A stretch of DNA of 64,000 nt from Sycobia sp. Sy_11 (lineage: Eukaryota > Arthropoda > Insecta > Hymenoptera > Epichrysomallidae), in assembly GCA_018907035.1 (NCBI GenBank), contig JACCIC010000209.1, positions 424,001 through 488,000 on the forward strand, read 5' to 3'. Of the stretch, positions 25,863-40,265 are shown one piece after another. The notes beneath the pieces are model-generated. The model was not told the DNA's origin, searched no databases, and saw nothing but the letters and a program-made list of their open reading frames with translations. The stretch's first letter is position 1. The number at the start of each line of letters is the position of its first letter. The position numbers and the translations under genes were made by a program.

Positions 25863-28800
25863 CTAGTGTGGTAGCATGTGGTATGGCCAGTTGTAACGAA
25901 GTAATGATTGAGTACCACAGATTCCATCGATAAAATTATCTACATTAATCTTGAACGTTGATGTCTTGAAATACAGTGCTGGTTTAATAGTATTATCACA
26001 ATCAAGAGTAATACTCGATACAACTCCAATAAGCAGATCGCCTACAACGAGTGGACTGCCATTATCACCCTGTAAAATAATTGCATTTATCATGATAGAT
26101 TTGAATAATGATAAAAAAACGTATTATATTATTATTTTCAATTCTATTAACGCCAAGCAGTCTGAATCTGTGCTGACAAAGACACTGACTTCTTTACCTC
26201 TGTATACTTAAGCACTAGACTTTGCGGATTTATAGCTGGCAAAGGCTAAAATGCCTTTGCCATTTTAGCAAAACGCAATGCAAACTAAACAGGGATTAAA
26301 AAAAAAATGTTAACCACTCTCGATCGTGCGTTCAAAGTTTTCTGAAAATTAACATAATTATGACATTTGAAGATATGATATACTCATCCGAAATTTTATT
26401 GCAAAATTTTCATAATTAAATCGATTTATCTTAAATCTCATGTAATCTTTGAATTTTAAGCGTGAAAAATTTGGTTTCAAACAAATTTCGGCAGAGTGCA
26501 TACTTTAGTAAACTTCAGGTAGTAAAAGTAGCAGGTTTCCGTAAATGTAATGGTATTTCTGCTTTAGAATAATTGATTAAGTTTAACTAAAGATTAAAAC
26601 TTAAATTGGCCAGTGAGACCTTAAGGAACGAGCGGCAGTGATTTTAAATTATTTTACTGCGCAATGATTTATTTTAAAATGAGCTGAAAATTCCTGTTTA
26701 GTTTACTTGACGAGTTTAGGGATCCCCCAAATCTCGCTGTCCAAGCCAGGCTAACCATATACAGGCTCCGAGGTCCAATATTCCTCGTTTCAAAAATTCT
26801 CCGAATCGTCTGACAAGCGCAATGACTGCCGGACTTTCGTAAGTGCATTACGACACGAATACGTAGAGGATATGATTCCAGGACTGGCAAAATTGGTAGC
26901 GCCAAAGCGAACCACAACTGGGATGATACATTGATTCTCTTCGTTGATCTATGTTAAATATCTTCTCTCTGGCATAGCTTACGTTAGAAAACAGTTGGTT
27001 TTCGATTAAAAATGAGAAAACAAGCTTACTGTACAAACTCCCAGGGATGATTCTTGCTGATTTTCCTTTTGCATTTTGCCACATAGGTTGGTACCAGTTA
27101 CCTCTGGCGGATAATATGTCGCACAGTCATTATCATTGAGAATATAAACTTTTCGATATCTCAAGTCCTGACTTATAACTCCATCTTTAACAATTGGCAG
27201 TGAGTAACGTGGATCCGTTCCTGTTACGATTTGATGGAATCCATATCCGCTCACTGTTGCTTCGGTTAGAAAAGCAGCGCTGGGATCCGGTACTCTGACC
27301 TTACTCACTAATGGATTTTGTCCAAGGCCGACGCCAGATATTAACTGAAGACAAAAAATACATTTCAATATTTATATTAATAACACTTATATGATAGTAT
27401 TATCAAATCTTTCTATTTTCTTATTGTAATATATTATTTATATAACGTACTTGTACAATAATAAAATTCTTAAGTGCTGTTCTATCCAAACGTATTTCAG
27501 TAACATTAAATTCATTTTCAAAATATTTTTTACTATTATTAATATTAACCAGTTATGACATTAATTTTAGTTGTGTTATGTTTTATTACAACTTGGAAAA
27601 TTTTATATGTTATCTTTTTAATCTAAAATACGTTTTTTAATTTTGCATTCTACGTATCATAAACAAAATAACATGATTAATAATTTAAATTTTAAAAACA
27701 AGCTCTTGATCTCTCTAGCAATAAAATAATTGTATTAAAACATGCCCTATCCCCGAAAGAATTTTCTTAATAATAAATAATATTAAAATTCTTCTAATAA
27801 TAACAACAAAAAAAATCAGTTTCTGAGACAAGATCGTATAGAAAAAATTTAATTTTGAAAAGTTCGAATGTACTGAAATAGGTCGATGTCAAACTTCTTT
27901 TAGCAATTGCCAATTTCATTTTTACACAAATTTGTAAGGAGACTCGCTTGACGCAAGTTCGCCTATTTTCATGCGTGTCAATGTTCGAATTTCAATTAAT
28001 AATGACTAACAAGTCATCGATGTATTGCAATTTTCGATTATAATATTATTTTCTATGCATAGTTTCGTTTTGAAACTCGTATCGTACATAGTATTGCAAG
28101 AAAATTTACCTCTGCCACAGCGATATTGAAGTAGATAAAGGTTTGATCGAAGCTCGGGACGTATACGCGATACACGTCTATTTTTGGCACATTCTGATCG
28201 AGGATGTCATGCGTACCCACGACGACGCAGAATTTCCACCGCTGCATTTCGCCATTCGGTGAATAAAAGACATTGGCGGCAGACACAATGTGTTTCTCGG
28301 AGACGATGGCGCCGCCTCCCAACAAACTGTACCCGTTGCCCTGTCCTTGTACTCCTAATACGGCAGCGTAATATGTGAAGAGTTCTGCTGACGCTGGGAT
28401 GCCATTTACAATAGCTTCCGAAGTCAACGATGAAGCTAAAATTTAAAACCATGTATCATAAAGGTATAACTTATGATTAATCAGAGCAACTCTAGCACCG
28501 ATCACACAAAGTCAAAAGCTATACTTCCATTACGTGCTTATCGATTCATGCATTTCTATGTAAAACAGTTTTTTCATCCAAGACAACCAGCGTAGATACC
28601 GCGTTAAAGCACGGCCGTGGACCTTCTTTAGATACTCAGCAGATCGCCTAACGCGCTTATTCCTACCCCTATATACAATTTTTCATTTTCATTTGTTTCA
28701 TTTTCACCACCGCCCTCCAACCAATCGAGAAGCAGAAACAGATGGCACGAGAAAGTTTATTTAAAATTCTTTTCGCGATTTCATTGACATTGTATCACGA

Positions 28801-29674
28801 GTTCATGCTATAGTTCATATATACGTTATAGATTTTAAAATTATGAAGTCTGTTTTCACTCAGGGGATTAGCTATCTCGCCGCCGTTAACGGGATGAATG
28901 TATATTACGTTCATATTCATTATTCCAAAATTGTTATAAAAATACTAAGCCCATATATTCCTATCTGTTTTTTAATATGATTTTTTCACCACTAATCCAC
29001 ATTTATTTAAATTAGATATTGATATAGAGATGAAATTCTACAACACGTCTTTCAATTTCATTGATATCCAACGAATAATACAAAAGTAATAATCATTATT
29101 AAATCTTGCTCGTTTAAAAGTATTTGAAATTTTTTTATATTATTTTTTTAATGAAACTCGATATTTAGTTCGCTAAAAATACAAAAAGTTGATAATGATC
29201 ACGAAATCAGGTCTACATTTGAATGATTTAAGGGGTTAAAAATTGATAAAATCCAGTAACCCCGCTTACGGACGATATTTTACTTTTGAGTGTATTAAAA
29301 AAAGACAACTATAAAATAAACACCGGTCGATGCCTGCTAATTGGCGCATGCGTACTCATTTTATAGCATTTTCAGTTTCATTATTTAACCGTCACAGCCT
29401 GTATAAGTTAGAAAAATTAGAATTATCGAACTTTTTTGGATACAGAACGCATAAAAAATATTCTGGAATACTCGGTCCTCGAGACAGTTGTTAAAGTACC
29501 GAAATGGTAGCGCGTCGTTGCGATGGAAAAATCAGGTTATTACCTAATTTTCCGTAGTTATATAACTGCACAGTGTACAAGCACTAAATAAAAACAAAAT
29601 TACTTACCATTATCAGCAAAGTACAATGTACAAAAAATAGAAATGCTAAGGAAGATATTTTTGGCAAAAATCAT
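25863..29674 (-). CDS. Serine protease homolog D (inactive S1 fold, secreted)
   Basis: Exons are 29608-29674, 28110-28435, 27030-27344 and 25863-26069, about 304 residues. The signal exon begins MIFAKNIFLSISIF. Exon 2 starts with SSLTSEA before IVNGIPA. His57 is Asn (VSAANVF), Asp102 is Asn (YFNIAVAEV) and Ser195 is Asn (GDNGSPL). Exon 3 starts LISGVGLGQNP and has VSGYGFH and the YPPEVTGTNLCG motif. Exon 4 has ITLDCDNT with Ser-Ile at positions 215-216. The C-terminal region includes an additional Cys (DGICGTQ) not found in the other copies. Introns are 1.17 kb, 0.77 kb and 0.96 kb and carry no readable transposon, though intron 3 has a GC-richer unexplained patch near 26700-26950. Confidence 0.87.
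26245..26269. repeat. Perfect 9-bp hairpin in intron 3 of gene D
   Basis: GCTAAAATG and CATTTTAGC are perfect inverted repeats separated by seven bases. The position is in an intron; it may be a remnant of a foldback or MITE end. Confidence 0.5.
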
Positions 29675-29735
29675 ATTTTCAAACTATTTTTTATCCACTG
29701 AGACAAAATAAGTACTAATTGAACATGTGTTTAAA

Positions 29736-29743
29736 CTTATATA
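29736..29743 (-). promoter_or_regulatory. TATA box candidate for gene D
   Basis: TATATAAG on the gene's strand lies about 70 bases before the start codon of exon 1, predicting a 5' UTR of about 40 bases. Similar TATATAA motifs precede E and F. Confidence 0.35.
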
Positions 29744-30929
29744 CTAACTTCAATTTTAAATTTTAATAATATACTTCATTTTCATTTGATAATGTGAAAT
29801 ACATATTTAAAAGATTGTAATAATAAGTATAAAAAGCATTGTTTGGTATACTTGATGTGAAAGTATATTTTCAATCATTTATAATTCATTAAGCGTAATT
29901 TACATTTGTTTATATTCCCATGTAACGATTATACATCTGAGCTTTTTAAATCGTATATAAAGATATTCACTGTGTGTCTATAGTATAAGTAACATTGCCG
30001 TCAATTTTTTCCTAGAATATTTTTAATTCATTTTTTCAACTTCAATTGACATTTTAAAATTGTTTTTCGATTATTTATAACTCAATTTAAATTTACATTT
30101 TATTGATTTAAATTTAAATTTATATTTTAATAATTGTTTTATGTAAGCTATACACACATGATATCGATTTTATCAAGGTACGGCGTTCGAGGCTCCAATT
30201 GAAATAAGTAATTTAATTCATGAGCAATATCTGTCTATCCTTCAAAGACTGTACTTCAGGAAAACTTATATATTTTATATCATTTTAAATTTTATATTAA
30301 AAATATTTTTTTAAAGCTACAGCATATGATCTATCTACTTTTCTACTCAGATGCCAGAGTACGTTAGTTTTCTTTGCTTTTTCAGGTGAAAATATTCGAT
30401 CTATAATTACTTCACTTATTCGTCATTACCACACAGACTGTATTTATATATTATATGTTTATTTATAATTTTAATATTTATTGCCATTTTTTTCATGAAG
30501 TTAATTATGAATAAAGATTGCTAATTTATTCCAATTTAATAAAATTGGAATGGTTAAAGAAACGATCCAATGATACGATAAACGAATAGTATTTTGAACC
30601 AATTAAATTAACAAATATTTTTATTGGTTTTACAGTCTTTACACATTAATTTAATTATAATTATATAATGACAGTTACACTGTCCTCATTTATAATCACG
30701 CCCGGAATCTGAAATAAAAATTACTACTAAAAATAGATATAAATTAAAAGTAAAAGAAAAATATGTTCTTAATAAAATTTATAATATTTCGAACCGAATA
30801 ATGAGATTTTCGTTATAATCCATAGATATTATGCGTGTAAGCAATAAAAGAACTGAATATTAATCAAAAATGCAATTGAAATGATCAAAAAAATTTATTT
30901 CTAAAAACAATAAACAAATAAATCAGCCG
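29744..30929. other. Intergenic upstream of gene D
   Basis: AT-rich spacer with no coding or RNA signal that I can see. Confidence 0.5.
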
Positions 30930-31414
30930 CTAGATCATCAGTATTGGAAAAGTCCTCTTGAGAAAATGCACTCGCCCCTCCGATTCCATCGAGAATGATA
31001 AGCCATTAAAACATTGAAAATCGAAAGCGACTTTTTGGAAAATTTCACCTGGAAGCTTTACTGTCATTAAAAAATTTTTTGTCCATTTCCATTTCAAATC
31101 GGAATTTTGGAGTAGCTCCGAAATACAACCAGATGTGCTATCAAGCAAAAAGCAAAACATGTAGGTGAGAACACAGCTTTTCAAAATCTTCTAGGTTTTT
31201 CAAAGTTTTCTGGCGATAGTACTCGAGTTTCAAGTACGTGCAATAACATACGGGAAAATTTCATTTCCCAATCACAGCACTGGAAATAATGCGAAGCTTT
31301 CCAATATGTCGACTTAACTAGGTATATGAATTTTGGTCTAAGACTGGATAAACTGAACGCAATTATACTTAAATTTATCACAATGAAAAATGCCATTCGT
31401 TTATTTTTTGCCAA
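30930..31414 (-). pseudogene. Frameshifted secreted-protein remnant, possibly ionotropic receptor
   Basis: Two minus-strand frames join across a frameshift near 31180. The first has an ATG at 31396 and begins MAFFIVINLSIIAFSLSSLR, a signal peptide, then KFIYLVKSTYWKASHYFQCC and EMKFSRMLLHVLE. The second continues LLDSTSGCISELLQNSDLKW and ends FPILMI. The order (signal peptide, a Y-x-x-K-x-x-x-x-x-F-x-C segment, then an LLD-x-x-x-x-x-x-x-LLQ segment) resembles the N-terminal part of insect IR75-type ionotropic receptors. No transmembrane or ligand-binding part was found nearby. The likeness is from memory and weak; the frameshift argues for a pseudogene or a missed intron. Confidence 0.3.
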
Positions 31415-32275
31415 CTTTGGGAATTAAATTTAAATTAATTTTTATTGAATGAAAACGAATAATCCAAAATGAAACGAAACTTTTATTACTTCACTCAGTT
31501 GCAGTTCTTATACAATCTTATATCGACGAATTATACGAACATAATAGAGAATGTGTGTAACCAATCGTGCTATTGTTTAAGTCAACATTTTCATCAACTT
31601 TTACAGTTTTTACACTTGTGAACTGCTGTAAGGAAAGCGCTAAACCTATCGTAGATAGATTAAATATGTACTATCGTCGGAAAATTGTTAAGCCATTATA
31701 ATCCCATTTTGTCCAAAACGAAGACTGTACGTGATTAAATATTAGAATTAAGATACAAATTTATTTTATAACTCGCGTAGAGTTGAAAAAAATAGTTCGA
31801 ATTAAATTATAAGAAGCATTAAATTATATAAAGTTGTATACAAAAGTTTATAAAGTTGTTTATTGATTTCAACGTACATTTTTTTTATTATACAAACTAT
31901 AAATGCAATAGCGCATGTTAAAGTACATAAAATTTAGTTGAAATAATATCATAAAATAACTATTTTATTGGTATTTTCCTATTTTAAAGCACGTTAAGAT
32001 GTAATAAGTTGCGAAGTTATTTATTACCTGACATAAGCAATTAATCTTTGTAAAGATAGGAGATAAATAACATCTGATATTCGAATTACTAAATAGACAA
32101 ACATTATTTGAACAGTTTATAGCTTACATAGAAAAAACATGCTTTTAATGGAACAATAAAATTGTATTATTATAATAGTAACAATATGAGAAATTCGATA
32201 CAAATTTTATTTTTATTGTAGATTTATAATACTAATCAATATGGATTAAACAAACTCACCATAATAATGAGCGGC

Positions 32276-32329
<54 letters not shown>

Positions 32330-32398
32330 TTATATATATATATAGTTAAAATTATATTCTAGACTTGACGACTTATCCGTAAAATTTGTGATCTTGAA
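31415..32398. other. Intergenic between the pseudogene and gene E
   Basis: AT-rich spacer ending in a (TA)n tract at 32279-32328, close to the stop codon of gene E. Nothing else is recognisable. Confidence 0.5.
32279..32328. repeat. (TA)n microsatellite
   Basis: About 50 bases of TA dinucleotides in the 3' flank of gene E. Confidence 0.95.
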
Positions 32399-35300
32399 TT
32401 ACAGTCCATAATATGTCGAATTCGGTGGCAAGAAATAATGCGGCCGATTGACGCGTATAAATGCGTGATCGGAAAAAATTCCTCGGAAAAAATTATCTAT
32501 GTCTTCCTTGAAGAGCGATATCTTCACGTACAGAGCTCCTAAATGGGTATTGTCGCAATCCAATGTCAGCACAGATACGATACCAACAAGCGTGTCATCC
32601 ACAACGAGCGGACTGCCCTGATCACCCTGCAAATAATAAAACAATGTAAATTTGGCTGATTGATTACATTCGTGCATTTCAGTCTCTAGATTGCGAACGA
32701 TGTCTGTGCGATAGTCCGCGCAGTAGCCGAGCATTATCTAGAGCAGCCGTTCGAAATGAGCGAAGGACAGTTTACAATGCCCAGTCCATAAGCACCGATG
32801 TAATAATTATGTTTACTTTATTGACAAACACATCGTAGACCACCGGCGTTTTATCTTTTTTTGACCAAAACATCACGAATAAACAACGACTTGTGAGCTT
32901 CGTGCATCATCGCAAGGGAAATAACAAATCTTCACACCATAGATTTGGATTGTTAAACAATGTTAAACAATGATTGTACATAACAGTTTTATTAATTGTT
33001 TGAATATTTATAACGATTGTTAACATGCTGGGATTTTTTACATACTTGCAAGCATTTTTTACTCAACGCATCGAGTGGCAAATTAAATTACAAAATAAAA
33101 CTTGGGGATATTAGTGCGATTATATCAAAGAAGAAAAAGATGAAAATTTGCCAAATAATAAGCTTAAGAAGTCAGTATGTTTAAGTACACTTTTTGTACA
33201 CTTCTCGTATTTTACGAATATTCAATTTTTCCATCAAAGAATAGCATAACGAAAATTGAAAATTTCCAGCCTATTATAATTTTAATGATTTATTCCTTAA
33301 ATACTTTTGGTAATTTTAACTTTATATATTTTGCCGAAACCAATTATGAAAATTGTATGGATAAATTCTTATAATTCTAGCATTTTAAAATCATAATATA
33401 AGCCAATAGACATAATCCAACTTGCAAGTTTATGGGCATAAAACGTACTATTGTCGTAAATATGTATGTGCTTGTCCACTGATCCGATATATTACAGATT
33501 CCTGATAAGAACTTAATTTGCTTTCAATTTAACTTATTAGCAATGAAAAGACTTACTAAACAAACTCCCGAAGTTCCTGTTACGGCATGTACACGTTCGA
33601 TTTTACCACACATATTGGTAACAGTGACATTTTCTGGGTAATCCAACGCGCACTCGACGTCAGGAATAATTGTAACTTCTTGAAATCGTAACGTCAAGCT
33701 GATATTTCCGTTTATTACGATCGACGTGTCGAACTGTGGATGTGGCACAGTTTCAATTTGATAGTATCCAAAACCACTTACGTATACGGGTCGTGGATCA
33801 AATTTTTGATTCAAATACGATATTTTAAGACTATTCACGAATGGATGTTGTCCCAATCCCACACCATTGACTAACTGAATATAAAAAAATTATTTTTGCA
33901 TATTAATACAATGGGCGATTGAGCCTCTATGCACGATATACTAACTGTAGATGAATTAAAGAAAAATACTAATCTATATTTTTATCGGTCTTACAGTCTT
34001 GTTTATAAACAAATGTAATTATACTGGCAGTCAATCTGTCTTGATTTACAATTGTTTCCATACAATCTGAAATATCCAATTTTAAATATAAATTCAAAAA
34101 TAATTTGTTTCACGAAACCATTATAATTATATTACTGTAGTAAAAAGACTGTAAGGCCGATAAATAAATAAGTTGAGTTTTTAATTTTACGTATATTAAC
34201 TTGCAGTGCGTATTTTTCCACCTAGCGATATTGAATTGATACAGTGTTCATCTTATTTATATTGACATAGATAACTTTTTGTGGTACAACTCCATCATCA
34301 GTGGCGTGTATCAGAGATTTTAGTAAATTCCAAAATATACAATTTTATAAAATAATGTTAAATAATTTTAACCTTATTAGTTTCAGTTTCCCATTATGTC
34401 TTGAATTTTAATGTAATAAACATTTTTATCCCTCCGCGAATCATGCGAACTTTCAAAATTATAGAAACCGATGATATAATTTTGGAAGTATTATCATTGT
34501 CTACATATAAATAAAATGTAGTAAAATGAATAAACAAATGTACCTCTGCTATAGCAATATTGAAGAAAAGAAAACTCGGGTCGAAGTTTGGAAAATATAT
34601 ATACAGTATTCTTATGTACATCGAATAAGAATGATTCAAATCACTTGTTCCTGCCACGGCCGAAAATCTCCATTCCTTTAATTCGCCACTGGGCAACAAG
34701 AATACGCTGGCGGCAGAAATTACGTGTTTATTCGTGATTATTGCGCCGCCGCCCAGTAGAGAGTATAGATTACTGCCATTTCTCACTCCCGCTATTGAGG
34801 CATGATAGTTGAAGCCAATCGGTGGCACTGGAATGCCACCGACAATACCTTCCTTAGCTAAGGCTGCAACTAAAATTACAAAAAATACTATAAAGGCACT
34901 TTGTATATTTCGTATAAAAATGTTTTTTTTGCGTCGCTCTACCATGCCGTATTATTTTTTATATAGTTTTTTCATATCATAGTAATCCTTTATTTTTAAA
35001 ATATTTTTATCAATATTGTTCTGTCTAAGGATTTACAATAATTTATAATCTAATTTGCTCAATGCACTTCGCGCATTTAAATGTTCATTATCTGGCCTTT
35101 CAAAAAACATATCTTTGCTTGCAATGAAATTTTATTTTCAATGTATAGATAAGTAATTGTGTGGTTCTTACTTTTTGCAAACTATTTTGCCAATTGGATA
35201 AAACATCAGGATTTATATTATTTTTTCTAAATTTCTCTCATGAACAAACTGTAATGAAAATTGTGTCTAAGCGTATAAAAGATTTTCTAGCAGTATTTCT

Positions 35301-36417
35301 ACGCATACAAATTTCAACCCAAAAGTTTTTAAATATTTGGTCTAGAAAATTTTGAGCGACGCTGTATACTGATAACGTACAATTTTGTATCATTTACTAA
35401 TTGTATGTCATGTAATCCATGGTAAGCAAAATTATTTTTATATTGGTCGTAAATGAAGGACGAATAAAAGCATATATTAACTATTGTTCTACACGTGGTT
35501 AACGAAACTAATAAATAGCCTGGTGCTCAATTTTTTTTTTGTTTTTGAAGCATGATAATAAAAAAACAATGATATCAACAAGCTCGTTAAATTTTCACAT
35601 GGAAATAAATTTACATCAAAAACAATAGACTAACATTCAGTCTCATATGGAATGTTATAATCACAAATAATCAATATATACAGGGTATCCCAAATATGAT
35701 TGTTCACATTACAGGATCGGTAATAAAAAGATGAAAACGTATATAGAGAGTTCGTATGGACTTTGGAATGTTACAATTAATTTTTACGCCACATGTCAAT
35801 GTTCATTAGCCAATCAGCAAAGGGTAATTTGGCTCACGATCCAGAAGCATGCAAATTGAGAAGACGAACGGAGATATTGAATGTAATCTAAAGAATAATA
35901 GAATAGTTACAAGAATTTAGTAGATTATTTACGAAGTACATATTGGCTGGTGACGTAATTTATTTGAAGTGCATTAAAGTCGTTAAACCTTAACAACTCA
36001 ATAAATAAATTCATTTGCATAGTGATTCATATGAAAGCAAAGAAGAATTTTGCAACAAGAGGAGTACGCTACTTTGATTACAGGGTCTGCGCGAGTAATC
36101 TAACATTGACCGGATCAAAACTTTCCTGTAAAATTTATAATTTCTAATCTTCTAAATAAAGTTTATGGATTTTCTGCAATCAAATTATATAAATTTAACA
36201 AGTTGTTAATCAACTGTCTTTGTATAGTTTTCTTTAATTAATTTTTTAAATAACAGATTGACTTTAAAAACATGTCTTTACAGAATTTTGTATAAATAGA
36301 ATTTTACATTGTAAAAAGAAATAACTTACCATGATTAATAAAAAAAAATATAAAAATTTCAAAAATGATGATAGCTGTCTTGACAAATACAATATTTTCA
36401 AAGGAAATTTTATTCAT
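32399..36417 (-). CDS. Serine protease homolog E (inactive S1 fold, secreted)
   Basis: Exons are 36330-36417, 34544-34869, 33557-33874 and 32399-32626, about 319 residues, the longest of the six. The signal exon is 88 nt and begins MNKISFENIVFVKTA. The mature part follows AKEG and reads IVGGIPVPP. His57 is Ser (ISAASVF), Asp102 is Asn (FFNIAIAEV) and Ser195 is Gln (GDQGSPL). Exon 3 has one codon more than in A-D and carries two possible N-glycosylation sites (NIS and NVT). A second in-frame route exists: exon 2 stays open through its acceptor to an ATG at 34945 (MVERRKKNIFIRN), also a plausible signal peptide with a TATATAAA motif about 20 bases upstream. The conserved architecture favours the spliced form. 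Confidence 0.85.
34869..34945 (-). other. Alternative in-frame start for gene E
   Basis: ATG at 34945 continues without splicing into exon 2, giving a basic N-terminus (VERRKK) and a hydrophobic run (AFIVFFVILVAALA) before KEG-IVGG. A TATATAAA motif begins at 34965. This is only 20 bases from the ATG, which is too close for a normal promoter to include that ATG in the transcript. Confidence 0.25.
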
Positions 36418-36432
36418 ATTTAAAGCAAAGAG

Positions 36433-36440
36433 TTTATATA
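36433..36440 (-). promoter_or_regulatory. TATA-like site upstream of gene E
   Basis: TATATAAA on the gene's strand starts only 23 bases before the exon 1 ATG; a weaker TATAAG lies just upstream at 36447-36454. The spacing to the ATG is short, so which of them acts is unclear. Confidence 0.25.
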
Positions 36441-38740
<2,300 letters not shown>

Positions 38741-39110
38741 GATGGACTTATATATTACACCGCGTGCTTAAACGGAGGCTCTGAAGTCCATATTGAAGGA
38801 CAGAGATAGCCCTAGAGCATGCCTAGGTGTCTATCTCACTAGTGCTTTTTCTCTTGCTCCGGAGAAAGAGTAGGGAGGTAACCCAACAATAACAGTATAG
38901 AGTATTAATAATAATAACAATACAGAGTATAAGATAAATATATATTTCGGTTGCGTATATTTCTACTGCTACTGTTCTCCAACTTTACTTTTCCGCCCCC
39001 TTCCTGACTTGTAAGAGAAAGACAGTAAGCTCTCTATATTGTTTTCTCACTCTCGTTTTAGGCTTCACCTCTGTTCCCAGAGCGCGCGGTCTAATATATA
39101 AGTCTATGAT
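38741..39110. mobile_element. MITE (370-base non-autonomous DNA transposon)
   Basis: The left end reads ATGGACTTATATATTACACC and the complement of the right end reads ATAGACTTATATATTAGACC, two mismatches in 20. The inverted repeats extend a little further into the shared CGCG. The element is flanked by CTGTAA on both sides (38735-38740 and 39111-39116), consistent with a target-site duplication. There is no coding capacity. The superfamily is not clear; a 6-base duplication does not fit the usual TA or 8-base classes, so the true boundaries may differ by one or two bases. Confidence 0.75.
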
Positions 39111-40265
39111 CTGTAATAACAGTATACGATTTGTGTAACATGAACTGTTTCATAAGGTCACTTGTATAAATAACAGACAAATTACGAAGTTTCTACTAAA
39201 TAAAATTCCGTTGACTTACATTTATTCTGCCTGTAATAAAATCAGTTACCGTCTAAGCTATTTTGTTTCCTGAAGTTGTTGAATTCTTTTACTAATCAAC
39301 CGAATTATTATTTGAAAATGTACAAATCCCATTACGACATGGGTGATTGGACTTTTAGTTAATCTAAAATTACGATTAAAGAATATTAATTTTGTGATTG
39401 TTCAAGATATCGGTATTTGAACTCTTTATACAAATCGAAAACACGTAATGTACGATTAATTATACTTCATGGTCTGGCAAAACTTCAAACTTTGTCGAAG
39501 TGCTTGAAATTGCACTTGTAAATTTTACTTTAGAAAATTTTTCTCATCGTTGTTTCTACAAGATAAGATTTTTTAATTTAGATTCTTTTATAGGTTAATA
39601 GATTGATATTGTAGATACATTGCTTTTTATTAAAATGAAAACAATTTATTTTTGAACACATATTTATTATCTTTTCTTCTTGATTGATTCTAAACTCCTA
39701 TTTTCCAGAATTCAAATATCCGTAGTTGTTTTTATTAATATACAATGGCTTGTTTCCATTGTTTAATTTATTTAAAATATAAAAATTTATTTATAAATCG
39801 AAGAAATATGAAAATAAACACATTGAGCATAATATGGAGTTACGTGATAACGAATTATTATTAGCAGATATCTTAGTGAAAGACAGATTTTTTCAATAAC
39901 ATCTTTTGTTCCATATTAACTGCTCAAGTACGCAAAGAGACACGTTCATATAATGCAATTAGACGTTCCATCAGCCGACTTCGAACACATTCGGGTTTCT
40001 CTTGATCTGGAATGAGCGTTCTTCCGAGCATGCCATAAAATATTGATCCCACATGCGAGATTCTTATATTGTTTCGGTAATCATAAGAAACTTCAAAGAT
40101 AGCGCCTGAGTCACAGATTTTCATGAGTTTTAGTGATATAAAAATTTTGAAAAATTCATTTGAGACTTATGTAATTTATAAACTCTTTAATAGAGGTGTA
40201 CCACAATTTTCATTACATCAGTATCAGTTTCTATCATAAACCATAAATTACAATACTTAATCGCA
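39111..40265. other. Intergenic, downstream of gene F
   Basis: AT-rich spacer. The only notable part is a minus-strand open stretch at 39924-40124, described separately. Confidence 0.4.
39924..40110 (-). other. Unrecognised coding-like segment
   Basis: On the minus strand, after a possible acceptor (TGTGACTCAG), an open frame reads AIFEVSYDYRNNIRISHVGS, IFYGMLGRTLIPD, later RSRLMERLIALYERVSLRT, then TGA. Composition and codon use look like protein rather than random AT-rich DNA. I do not recognise the family. It could be the last exon of a displaced or decayed gene. Confidence 0.25.
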
